Positions 8,061-16,029 of a stretch of DNA of 33,985 bases are shown piece by piece. The number at the start of each line of letters is the position of its first letter. The first letter of the stretch is position 1. Source of the DNA: Fluviicola sp. (GTDB lineage Bacteria; Bacteroidota; Bacteroidia; Flavobacteriales_D; Crocinitomicaceae); assembly GCA_002734085.1 (NCBI GenBank), contig NVXV01000001.1:223783-257767 (forward strand). Direction: 5' to 3'. The notes beneath the pieces are model-generated. The model was not told the DNA's origin. It saw only the letters and a list, made by a program, of their open reading frames with translations, and did no database searches. A program made the translations under genes and the position numbers.

Positions 8061-10193
8061 CTAAACTCTCACTCCCATCACCAATATATCATCAAGGTTT
8101 TCATTTTCTCCCTTCCAGTCGTTAAATTCACTTATCACTTTTCTTTTCTGTTCCTCCATGCTCAAATGATGAATTGATAATAGTAGTTTTTTAAAATTCT
8201 TGGTTCCATACTTTTTATTACGTGACCCTCCAAATTGATCTACAAAACCATCTGAAAAAGAATAAATCAAATCGTTTTTATTTATTGGGAGTACATGAGA
8301 GGTAAACGTCTCAGAAGAGAATTTACCGTAAAGTCCTATTGGGTGACGATCCCCTTTTACCTCTATTAAAACTTTGTTCGGTATTTCTTTTAGCTCCAAT
8401 GTTTTTATATGGTCAGCATCAACATCCCATTTCTCTATGTTTTTGTTTTCAGTAATAACGAAAATTGAATTTTTAGCCCCGGCAAAATACAACTGGTTTT
8501 TTTTGTTATTTATACCGCACAAAGTTAGATCCATTCCATCCCGAATTGGAACACCTTTTTTATTAGATTCTTTAATTTTAAGCGATTTGAAAATACCTTC
8601 GTTAAGAAAGTCTAACGCTTCTCCTGGTGTGTTAATGGATTCAATTTTTGTACTTTGATTTAAGTAATTATTTCCCAAAAAGCTCATGAATGCACCTGGA
8701 ACTCCATGACCGGTACAATCCACGGCAGCAAAAAGATCAACACTATCACCAGATGAAGTCGTTACATGTTCAACAAAATAAAAGTCTCCACTAACTATAT
8801 CTCTTGGTTCATAAAATACAAATGAGTTCGGTAAAACTTCTTTTACTCGTTCATCGGTTGGCAAAATTGCTCCTTGAATTCTTTGTGCGTATTTTATACT
8901 ACCAAGCATGTCTTTATGCTGTTCTTCAATTTTTTCTCGCTGCTCATTTACTTTCTTCGTACGCTCTTCTACGATCGATTCAAGGTTAGTGAGTGCCTTT
9001 TCTTGTGCCTTTTCCTTCTCCTCTTGCATTTCTTTATACTTTCCAGCCATAGAAATACTAAGCGCTAAAATCTCAAGTCCAGAACCAAGCTTTAGTGCTA
9101 ATTCTGATACACGAGCGTCTCCCAATACACCAAGATTACCCAATATGAATACCACCGCTCCTGCAATCAATATTAAAAAACCAAGTGAAAATGCATTGTT
9201 AACTGAATATCCTTTTTTACGCATTCTATAAATCGCGACTAGAATTGATATTGTTCCAATCAAACTTAATAGATTTATTATTGGATAAGAAATAGCATGA
9301 AGTTTACCTGGAATCAAACTCATTATCACAATAATGCTTAACCCAATTAATATTCCATTGAAATATTTATTCCACCCTTTACTTCTCTCCTTAATTTTTA
9401 AAAATGAGGTGGCATATAATATGACAAAAAACACTGTTCCCGCCGCTGAAAGTAAAACCGCATTACTCGCTAAATAAAGACTGTTCGGAAATATATATTG
9501 ATATGTAAACCCCTCTAAACTAAACTGAAGAAAGAACTGAAATGAAACATATAATATATAATAGAGAAATGAAACATCCTTGAGCAGAATGTAGAAGAAA
9601 AAGAATATAAAGACAACAAGTGCTAGAACACCAAAATAAAAGCCATGGAAAAGCTGGTTTTTATAGTCTGTAGTATGAAACTCTTCTTGTTGCCAGAAAA
9701 TAAATGGAAGGTTTATTACTTCTCCATCACTTTCTAGTACCAAATAGAAATATTTAGTTTCATCGGGATCAAATTTTATTGGGAAAATGTTTTTTCTATG
9801 TGCATAATCTTTTTGACTAAACTCACGACTGTCACCACTTTTCCATGATTGAACAACATTTTCTTTTTTTACTTCATATAAATCAACACGATCAGTTATT
9901 GGGCGCGCCGTTTCAAACATGATGTTTTTTTCGGCACCTGGGTTTTTAACTTCAAATCGAATAAACCACCGAGATGTTGTAAAATCAATAATCTCCAAAG
10001 GTTTTTCAATCTGCTCAAAATCAAAAGTATCTGTTTTAATAATACTTTTTAAATCATATTTATAGTCAGCATCCTCTAAAGCGTAGGCCTTATTAGCTTG
10101 AGTAGTATTGAGTACATCATCAGTTAGTACAATTTGACCATTAATTGAAAACTGAAACAATACCAACAATATGAAAATCAGCGCTTTTTTCAT
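8061..10193 (-). CDS. 7TMR-DISM sensor with SpoIIE-type PP2C phosphatase
   Basis: Membrane signalling protein of 710 residues. In order: signal peptide (1-19); a periplasmic 7TMR-DISMED2-like beta domain (about 25-175, with WFIRFEVKNP); seven membrane segments between about 183 and 383; a charged coiled coil (about 385-430); the linker GSIKYAQRIQGAILP (431-445); and a PP2C/SpoIIE serine-threonine phosphatase domain to the end. The metal-binding aspartates are all there: SGDF (Asp470), VDCTGHGVPGAF (Asp492), RDGMDLTL (Asp552/Asp555) and FSDGFVDQFGG near 660. It probably senses a periplasmic ligand and dephosphorylates an anti-sigma-factor antagonist or another cytoplasmic phosphoprotein. No such partner is nearby. 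There is no HAMP or histidine kinase domain. Confidence 0.93.
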   Translation of the reverse strand: MKKALIFILLVLFQFSINGQIVLTDDVLNTTQANKAYALEDADYKYDLKSIIKTDTFDFEQIEKPLEIIDFTTSRWFIRFEVKNPGAEKNIMFETARPITDRVDLYEVKKENVVQSWKSGDSREFSQKDYAHRKNIFPIKFDPDETKYFYLVLESDGEVINLPFIFWQQEEFHTTDYKNQLFHGFYFGVLALVVFIFFFFYILLKDVSFLYYILYVSFQFFLQFSLEGFTYQYIFPNSLYLASNAVLLSAAGTVFFVILYATSFLKIKERSKGWNKYFNGILIGLSIIVIMSLIPGKLHAISYPIINLLSLIGTISILVAIYRMRKKGYSVNNAFSLGFLILIAGAVVFILGNLGVLGDARVSELALKLGSGLEILALSISMAGKYKEMQEEKEKAQEKALTNLESIVEERTKKVNEQREKIEEQHKDMLGSIKYAQRIQGAILPTDERVKEVLPNSFVFYEPRDIVSGDFYFVEHVTTSSGDSVDLFAAVDCTGHGVPGAFMSFLGNNYLNQSTKIESINTPGEALDFLNEGIFKSLKIKESNKKGVPIRDGMDLTLCGINNKKNQLYFAGAKNSIFVITENKNIEKWDVDADHIKTLELKEIPNKVLIEVKGDRHPIGLYGKFSSETFTSHVLPINKNDLIYSFSDGFVDQFGGSRNKKYGTKNFKKLLLSIHHLSMEEQKRKVISEFNDWKGENENLDDILVMGVRV

Positions 10194-10296
10194 CTAATTA
10201 AATGTAAGTGATAATTTTTTAATTTAGCAATAACTCCATTATTTTAAATCAATCCTAGTATTTGCAACAAGCAACTTACTGTTCTGTTCAAACGAT

Positions 10297-11676
10297 TTAT
10301 AGATAGTTATCGAGCAAGTAAATTAATGATGCTATACTTGCTGCTCCCAAATGTAATTCTCTACGGTTCACATTCTCAAAAACATCATTATGATTGTGAT
10401 GAAAATCAAAATAGCGTTGACTATCTGGAACAAAACCAAAAAGTGCTATGTTTTCATATTCATCTTTCAAAGGTCCTATATCAACACCGCCATATCCTTT
10501 TTTAAAATGGTGTAAAAAATAAGGTTCAAAGTAATCTGCAAATGATTGTAAAAGCAATACGTTTTCCTCATTTCCGTCACAATCAAACCCTCTAGGTGAA
10601 AAACCACCGCGATCACTTTCAATGGCAGCTACATGATATTCTTTTTTCTCAGCGGCAATCTTAGCGTATGATTTTCCACCCATATTCCCATTTTCTTCAT
10701 TCATAAAAAACACAACTCGAAGCGTGTGTTTTGGTTTGTACTTCTGGGAAAGTAAAAGTCTAACGGCCTCCATAGAGTGTACAATCCCAGCACCATCATC
10801 GTGCGCTCCTTCTCCCACATCCCAAGAATCAAGATGACCCCCTATCGTGATTATACGGTCTGGATGAACACTCCCAGTAACTTCTCCAATAACGTTGTAG
10901 GATTTAACATCTGGAAGTTTTTCGCAATTCATTTCGAAAATAAAGTCTAGCGTACCATTTGTGTTTTTAATGATTTTCTCTAAAGTTGTAGCGTCATTCG
11001 TAGAAATAGCAGCTGCAGGAATCTTTTTCACACCATCCTCATATTTCATTGTTCCCGTATGTGCATGGTCGTGTTCACTTAAGCTTAATGAACGGATAAT
11101 CACTCCAATTGCTCCCTTTTTAGCAGCATCCACTGCGCCATGTCCTCGAATTGGATAACATGCTCCATACGCTCTAAAAGAATTGATCATTTTTTGATCC
11201 ATCGGTTGAGCTATAAAAACAATTTTCCCTTTCACTTTGGCGGGATCGGCTTCCTGTAATTCTTCCCTGTTTTGAAACATTATAATCTCTCCCGACATTG
11301 TTCCATTTGTTCCAACAGAACCACCTAAAGCAAGCATGTTGACCTTGTGCAGTTTGTCATCAGGTGTTTTGTACCACCCTTCTTCTTTCGTTCCTCTCAC
11401 CCAATGCGGAACCATTATCTCTTGTAAATAAACCTTATCAAAATTATAGGATTCTAATTTGTTTTTACCCCAGTGAATTGCCATTTCTGCTGAAGCTGAT
11501 CCCGATATTCTAGCTCCTACGTCTTTACATAAACTTCGTAAATCTTCATAAGCGTGACCCTTCTCCAATGATTCGTTAAATATGTTTCGAATCATTGTGC
11601 TGTCCTTTGCGAAATCTCTCTGAGAGAAACTTGTTGTCACCGCAGAAATAAATATTAAAATTATTATTTGCTTCAT
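10297..11676 (-). CDS. Secreted M28 family zinc peptidase
   Basis: Carboxypeptidase Q/aminopeptidase-like enzyme of 459 residues with a signal peptide (1-18, cleavage before QRD). A protease-associated (PA) insert spans about 125-240, and the co-catalytic zinc site is complete: GGHLDSWD (His281), AHDDGAG (Asp293), the catalytic pair in FMNEENG (Glu327/Glu328), ESDRGG (Asp355), and a His in DFHHNHND (426-429). It should trim peptides in the periplasm or outside the cell; exopeptidase specificity is not readable. No T9SS tail is present, so it is probably periplasmic. It lies 103 bases upstream of the phosphatase gene on the same strand, so read-through is possible but an operon is not shown. 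Confidence 0.94.
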   Translation of the reverse strand: MKQIIILIFISAVTTSFSQRDFAKDSTMIRNIFNESLEKGHAYEDLRSLCKDVGARISGSASAEMAIHWGKNKLESYNFDKVYLQEIMVPHWVRGTKEEGWYKTPDDKLHKVNMLALGGSVGTNGTMSGEIIMFQNREELQEADPAKVKGKIVFIAQPMDQKMINSFRAYGACYPIRGHGAVDAAKKGAIGVIIRSLSLSEHDHAHTGTMKYEDGVKKIPAAAISTNDATTLEKIIKNTNGTLDFIFEMNCEKLPDVKSYNVIGEVTGSVHPDRIITIGGHLDSWDVGEGAHDDGAGIVHSMEAVRLLLSQKYKPKHTLRVVFFMNEENGNMGGKSYAKIAAEKKEYHVAAIESDRGGFSPRGFDCDGNEENVLLLQSFADYFEPYFLHHFKKGYGGVDIGPLKDEYENIALFGFVPDSQRYFDFHHNHNDVFENVNRRELHLGAASIASLIYLLDNYL

Positions 11677-11721
11677 CTAGTTCATTTTCGGCTGAAAGTA
11701 CAAATTTTATGTATTTTTAGG

Positions 11722-11750
11722 TTGTTTTGACCCCCAAAAATGTAAATTTG
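11722..11750 (+). promoter_or_regulatory. Candidate promoter of the small membrane protein gene
   Basis: TTG (11722-11724), 18 nt, then TAAATTTG (11743-11750), a full -7 match. The predicted transcript starts about 20 nt before the GTG start at 11773. Confidence 0.55.
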
Positions 11751-11772
11751 TCTTTAACAGAAATCTGGAAAT

Positions 11773-12138
11773 GTGAAACAGTCAATACAGCGTATCATTC
11801 ATTTTATTTTAGTCATTGTCCTTTTAGCAACTTCTATTTTTACTGTTTTTTATTATTGGACAGCCACAACTACCAGTGACTTACGTAGTCTTCCTACAAG
11901 CTTACTAACAGTAATTATTTTTTACATTCTGGCACAACTCATTAAGCGATACGTAAAGAAATCGATGAAATGGTATGACTGGATTTATTATCTGGGTTTG
12001 ATTGCAATTTTGCTTCCTTTACCTCTTTTCTCTTCGGAAGGAGATTGGATCTTTAGTACAACCAAATACGGTTCGCTTTTACTTTTTATTCCACCCTTAA
12101 TTGAATTATTAGAATTGATCCTTTCAAAAAAGAAGTAG
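11773..12138 (+). CDS. Small four-helix membrane protein, unknown function
   Basis: A 121-residue hydrophobic protein with about four membrane segments (roughly 9-30, 41-57, 70-85, 98-115) separated by short basic loops such as KRYVKKSMKWYD, and a KKK tail. The start is GTG; an overlapping ATG two bases earlier is followed at once by a stop, so the GTG is preferred. A good promoter precedes it. It stands alone between the divergent M28 gene and the convergent decarboxylase gene 7 bases away. I recognise no family; the clean promoter and membrane topology argue that it is real. Confidence 0.7.
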   Translation: MKQSIQRIIHFILVIVLLATSIFTVFYYWTATTTSDLRSLPTSLLTVIIFYILAQLIKRYVKKSMKWYDWIYYLGLIAILLPLPLFSSEGDWIFSTTKYGSLLLFIPPLIELLELILSKKK

Positions 12139-12145
12139 ATTCAAA

Positions 12146-13543
12146 TTATTTTGTATACCCTAAAAGTTTAAGGTATTGACTGGCGTCTTGTTCTTCCGAA
12201 AACAGGGAAGTTGAAATTTTTCCATTTTCGTTTCTTTGAATGAGTATATGTCTGGGCTCTGGAATCAGGCAATGTTTTAAGCCTCCGTAACCACCTATGT
12301 TTTCCTGATATGCCCCCGTATTAAAAAAGCCTATATACAGTGGGTCTTCTTTGTCAAACTTTGGTAAATATATAGCGTTTGAGTGTTGTTCTGAATTATA
12401 ATAATCATCGCTATCGCAAGTTAATCCTCCTAATAATATACGCTCATAATTCTCATTCCATCGATTAATAGGTAACATAACAAATCGCTGATTAATTGCC
12501 CAAGTGTCGGGAAGATTAGTCATAAAAGAACTATCAATCATGTTCCATTTTTCACGGTCGTTTTGTTGTTTTTGATCCAGCACTCTAAAAATTGCTCCTC
12601 CACATTCCCCCACTGTAAAAGAACCGAATTCGGTATATAAATTTGGGTCAGAAATTTTATATTCTTTACAAACATGTTTTACTTGTGATACGATCTCTTG
12701 CACCATATATTCATAATCGTAATCAAAAGCAAGTGACTTTTTGATTGGAAAACCACCTCCGATGTTTAGCGAATCCAATTCTGGGCAAATACTTTTCAAT
12801 TCTCCATAAACTCTTAATGACTTTGAGAGTTCGTTCCAATAGTAGGAGTTATCTTGAATCCCCGTATTGATGAAAAAGTGCAGCATTTTCAACTCCACCT
12901 TAGGATTATCTTTGATTTGTTCGTTAAAAAACGGTACAATATTTCGATAACGCAGTCCTAAACGAGAAGTATAAAATTCAAATTTTGGGTCTTCCTCTGA
13001 TGCAATGCGAATGCCCACTTTGACTTTTTTGTTGACTAAGTTGGTTATTTTTTCAAGCTCATCGTAATTGTCAATAATAGGAATTACTTCTACAAAATCT
13101 CTATTGATTAAATCGGCAATCCCTTCAATATATCTATCCTGTTTAAAGCCATTACAAATGATTTGCTCTTTACCTGTGAGTTTGCCTTCATCAATGAGAT
13201 GATTAATGATGTCAATATCATAGGACGAAGAAGTTTCAATATTTACGTTATTCTTTAAAACCTCATCCATTACAAATGAAAAATGCGAACTTTTTGTACA
13301 ATAGGAATAGTTGTATGTTCCATTGTACCCAATTGCATTCATTGCGTCTCTAAACCATCCCTTGCAACGCTGAATATTGTTTGAAATTTGAGGTAAATAA
13401 TTAAATTTAAGTGGAGTGCCATACTTTTCAATCAAATTCATTAAGTCTATTCCATGGAATAATAATTTATCCTCTTCTAATTGAAATTCTCGTTGTGGAA
13501 AGTCAAACGTTTGTTCGATTAAGTCAATATATTTAGTTCGCAT
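12146..13543 (-). CDS. speA: Arginine decarboxylase, short Bacteroidota form
   Basis: PLP-dependent alanine-racemase-fold decarboxylase that converts arginine to agmatine for polyamine synthesis. In 465 residues it shows the PLP lysine in SYCTKSSH (Lys84), the phosphate-binding GGGFP (262-266), TEFG, and the substrate-site TCDSDD containing the Cys-Asp pair (Cys376-Asp377) near the C-terminus, followed by GAYQ. E. coli SpeA is about 650 residues; the shorter form is what flavobacteria carry. The ATG at 13543 is chosen over a TTG three codons upstream because it leaves a clean 10-base gap from the heme A synthase stop. Agmatinase, the usual companion, is not in the window. Diaminopimelate decarboxylase is less likely given the C-terminal motif context. 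Confidence 0.88.
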   Translation of the reverse strand: MRTKYIDLIEQTFDFPQREFQLEEDKLLFHGIDLMNLIEKYGTPLKFNYLPQISNNIQRCKGWFRDAMNAIGYNGTYNYSYCTKSSHFSFVMDEVLKNNVNIETSSSYDIDIINHLIDEGKLTGKEQIICNGFKQDRYIEGIADLINRDFVEVIPIIDNYDELEKITNLVNKKVKVGIRIASEEDPKFEFYTSRLGLRYRNIVPFFNEQIKDNPKVELKMLHFFINTGIQDNSYYWNELSKSLRVYGELKSICPELDSLNIGGGFPIKKSLAFDYDYEYMVQEIVSQVKHVCKEYKISDPNLYTEFGSFTVGECGGAIFRVLDQKQQNDREKWNMIDSSFMTNLPDTWAINQRFVMLPINRWNENYERILLGGLTCDSDDYYNSEQHSNAIYLPKFDKEDPLYIGFFNTGAYQENIGGYGGLKHCLIPEPRHILIQRNENGKISTSLFSEEQDASQYLKLLGYTK

Positions 13544-13553
13544 TCTTTTCAAT

Positions 13554-14570
13554 TTAATTCAATGCCATTTTAGTTTTCATTCTAAAAACGGACATCAATA
13601 ATATTCCAAATAAAATGGTTGCAAAAACCAAGTGTGCAGTTTGCACAAGTCCAGGCATGTTGAAATGTGCCAAAAGTAATCCAGACAATAATTCGATAGC
13701 TAAAATAAAAAACGTCCAGTGCAAAATACGTAAACTTTTATCTTTTCTTTTGAACCAAAACATTCCCGTAATCAAAATCAAAACAAGCCAGGAAAAACTT
13801 CTGTGAATAAAAAATACTGTTCCAAAATTCTCACTCCATCCTTCTCTACCAACTCCTGCTTTTCTCAAAAAGTCGATCTCTTCTCTCACTTGTGTTCCCA
13901 AAAACATCTGTGTGAAAGTGATTAAAAATATGAATAACACAAGCCAGTAAAGCTGTTTACTTACATGAATGTTTTTTCGCTGCGAATTGGAAACAAGTCT
14001 AATGATGTAAAGTTGAATGCCAATAATGACTAGCGCCAAAAATAAATGAACCGTAATTGTCCAGGGAACTAAATTTGTTGCCACAACAATGGAACCAAAC
14101 CAAGCTTGAAAAGCGAGAATGACTAAATTAACTCCACCCAAAAACAATAGTTTTCGTTGTCGATATTTGACTAACATCCATAGAAAAATCAATAACACCC
14201 CGTTGCCCGCTAAAAATCCAAACAAACGATTTACATATTCTGTCCAGGTTTTGCGCGCATTGAAACTTTCTTCAATTAAAATTGATTTATCATTTCGAAT
14301 TTTTTCTGCGGTTACTTCCATCCCAAAAAAGGTGAGTAGATTACAGAATTTTTGTACTTTTTTCTCACGCTTACTCGAATAAATGTCTTTGTAATCTTCT
14401 GGAAGTTCCGCCTTATCTGTTGGGGGAATCCATTGTCCAAAACATTTTGGCCAATCTGGACATCCCATTCCACTTCCGGTAATTCGAACAAAGCTGCCAG
14501 CTATAACCACCAAAAAAATGAGCACTAAAGTGATCCAATTAACACGAATAAACCATTTTCCGTACTTCAT
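13554..14570 (-). CDS. ctaA: Heme A synthase (COX15/CtaA family)
   Basis: Integral membrane enzyme of 338 residues that oxidises the C8 methyl of heme O to make heme A for cytochrome aa3/caa3 oxidase. Visible: helix 1 with VVIAGSFVRITGSG, followed by the conserved cysteine pair in GCPDWPKC (Cys37/Cys43), and about eight membrane helices. The histidine-bearing helices include TVHLFLAL, FIHRSFSW, LAHFNMPG and TAHLVFAT, whose histidines bind heme. An extra soluble loop of about 55 residues (50-105) after the cysteine pair is usual in Bacteroidota. It is followed after 10 bases by arginine decarboxylase, so the pair is probably one transcript although the pathways are unrelated. Confidence 0.95.
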   Translation of the reverse strand: MKYGKWFIRVNWITLVLIFLVVIAGSFVRITGSGMGCPDWPKCFGQWIPPTDKAELPEDYKDIYSSKREKKVQKFCNLLTFFGMEVTAEKIRNDKSILIEESFNARKTWTEYVNRLFGFLAGNGVLLIFLWMLVKYRQRKLLFLGGVNLVILAFQAWFGSIVVATNLVPWTITVHLFLALVIIGIQLYIIRLVSNSQRKNIHVSKQLYWLVLFIFLITFTQMFLGTQVREEIDFLRKAGVGREGWSENFGTVFFIHRSFSWLVLILITGMFWFKRKDKSLRILHWTFFILAIELLSGLLLAHFNMPGLVQTAHLVFATILFGILLMSVFRMKTKMALN

Positions 14571-14740
14571 TTTTTAGTTTCTTATATACTCTGCAAGGAA
14601 ATATTTTATACCTATACAAAATGTAATTACGAACACAAAAATAATGGACAAGTTCGGTTTTATAATTACTATTTTAAAAAAAGAATGATTTGGTGTTTTA
14701 TTCCGACACTTCAAATCAAACACCATAGTCTATTTTACTT
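14571..14740. other. Intergenic AT-rich stretch
   Basis: No gene seen. It must hold the heme A synthase promoter, but no convincing TTG/TAnnTTTG pair is visible. Its right part holds the minus-strand hairpin at 14676-14725. Confidence 0.6.
14676..14725 (-). terminator. Possible terminator of the decayed lipoprotein/HTH unit
   Basis: TGGTGTTT (14691-14698) pairs with AAACACCA (14718-14725). Read on the minus strand, the hairpin is followed after 8 nt by a seven-T run. The stem-to-T distance is long, so efficiency is uncertain. Confidence 0.4.
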
Positions 14741-14953
14741 TCAACTTCCGCTTCTTGCTTCTTGCTTCTTGCTTCTTGCTTCTTGCTTAAAAGTTGGGAA
14801 TTTAGAATTACCTAACCTTTCATCCTTTTCTTTTTCGATGATTGTATTGGACAGTGATTCTTGATTTGTGGCGATATGGTTATGCAGGTAGGAAGATGAT
14901 TGACAACTGAAGAGAAAACTAATAGTCACATAAAGCAACTATTTGTAAAACAT
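14741..14953 (-). pseudogene. Remnant of a small lipoprotein gene, amber-interrupted
   Basis: From the ATG at 14953 the frame reads MFYK, then TAG (14939-14941), then LLYVTISFLFSC and about 50 further residues. Across the stop this is a plausible lipoprotein signal: a basic n-region, a hydrophobic stretch and an FSC lipobox. The C-terminal end is encoded by a heptanucleotide repeat and looks eroded. A TTG directly after the stop could restart translation but would lose the basic n-region. It follows the frameshifted HTH gene by 37 bases, and both appear to be decaying. No family recognised; a chance frame cannot be excluded. Confidence 0.35.
14751..14785. repeat. Heptanucleotide tandem repeat (CTTCTTG)x5
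   Basis: Five exact copies of CTTCTTG plus a partial CTT. It sits in the 3' end of the broken small lipoprotein frame, where three units encode seven residues (KKQEARS-like). It looks like slippage-generated simple sequence. Confidence 0.95.
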
Positions 14954-14990
14954 AGTTTAAATATAGGCTAATAACTTCAACACATATTCC

Positions 14991-15379
14991 TTAGACATTT
15001 TTAGATTTATCTATTTGTTCTTTTAATTTAAAATATTTTTCTTGATAATCACTTAACTTTTGACGCGCTTCATTCAATTGTTCCAAGACTTCTACGTATT
15101 TCGATTTTGAGATTTGCTGATCTTTTTTCTCTAATTGATCTTCTTTTCTGTGATGTATCTTTCTGTAGTAATCCAGCTCAGGAAGCTCTCCTTCCACATC
15201 AATACCACACGCAATTGCTATTCTATGGATTTTTTCTAAATCTAATCGTTCCTCCTTTAACCACCTATAAATTGATGTACGTGAATAACCAGACAAATCA
15301 ATGATCTCAGAGGTCTTTTTAACTGATCAATCAACTCTTCAAGATATTTTCCGTGATGAGTTACTTTGTTTTGTTCCAT
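14991..15379 (-). pseudogene. HTH DNA-binding protein with a frameshift
   Basis: Two overlapping frames together make one regulator of about 129 residues. The ATG at 15379 opens a frame reading MEQNKVTHHGKYLEELIDQL. Just after that the run of five A (15316-15320, T on the plus strand) shifts the frame, and it then stops in the HTH region. Adding one A joins it to KKTSEIIDLSGYSRTSIYRW, a helix-turn-helix with recognition helix SRTSIYRWL, then a charged coiled coil (about 90-129) built from EQLNEARQKL-type heptads. Without the N-terminus the distal frame has only a TTG start inside the HTH. It is a cytoplasmic regulator by structure; target unknown. Recent inactivation, a sequence error or slippage-dependent expression are all possible. 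Confidence 0.75.
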
Positions 15380-15383
15380 AGCA

Positions 15384-15391
15384 CAAATATA
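15384..15391 (-). promoter_or_regulatory. -7 box of the HTH gene
   Basis: TATATTTG on the minus strand, 4 nt before the ATG at 15379. The spacing is identical to that at padR. No TTG is seen at the expected -33 position. Confidence 0.5.
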
Positions 15392-15510
15392 ATCTACGAT
15401 TGAACCCTTTATGTTTCTTTTTAGTCCCGTTTTTGTTCTTTTAAAGTTTTATATTTGTTTTATTAGTATATTTATATGTTTTATTATTGTTCCACGAAGA
15501 CAAGCAAAGC

Positions 15511-15774
15511 ATGAGAAACATGGAAAACAAAAACAATGAGGAACTACTTAGAAAGCAGCAATTAAAAAGGCTCAGAGAAAAAATTCCGGAATCAAAATAT
15601 GCAGATATAAATAAAAAACTTTTAAAAGATAGAAAAAAGCAATACCCTAAAGAAATAATTAGAAGTGTACTTAATGGTGGGCAAATCAATGATGAAATAT
15701 TAATTGCAGCGCTTGAAGTGTCCATAGAAATCACACAGATGAATATTAAGCGACTACGAAATTGTAAGATTTAA
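15511..15774 (+). CDS. Small basic hypothetical protein
   Basis: Protein of 87 residues from the ATG at 15511 (a second ATG at 15520 would give 84; a TTG at 15487 is upstream). It is strongly basic and helical: KQQLKRLREKI, then YADINKKLLKDRKKQ, then a less charged segment YPKEIIRSVLNGGQINDEILIAALEVS. No signal peptide, no cysteine pair, no recognised motif. The composition suits a nucleic-acid-binding or helical interaction protein, but this is inference. It is divergent from the frameshifted HTH gene, with about 130 bases of shared promoter region containing several TATATTT boxes. Confidence 0.5.
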   Translation: MRNMENKNNEELLRKQQLKRLREKIPESKYADINKKLLKDRKKQYPKEIIRSVLNGGQINDEILIAALEVSIEITQMNIKRLRNCKI

Positions 15775-16029
15775 AAATACAATATCCTATTAATTATTCA
15801 ACAATACATTATAAAGAGTTTGATAGGAAAGTGGCTAATAGAAGTTAGAGAATAAAGAAAGATCACAGAGTAAAAAATACTATTCTCACATATATTCTAC
15901 TGATAATTAATTTTCAACTTGAAATTTCAATAAAAATACTCCAAAATCAATTGACTAAATAGATTAAACGGGCGATCTCAAAGCAAAAATTTATTTGCAC
16001 ACTTTAAAAAATTCATCTAACTTAACTAC
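15775..16029. other. Intergenic stretch
   Basis: AT-rich; no gene, hairpin with T-run or consensus promoter could be supported here. Confidence 0.6.

Noticed and set aside
8804-9231. Three overlapping plus-strand frames of 61-107 codons
   Set aside because: All are antisense to the intact SpoIIE phosphatase gene, with no motif or promoter of their own.
14751-14785. CRISPR-like array
   Set aside because: Seven-base units without spacers; it is a simple tandem repeat. No cas genes are present.
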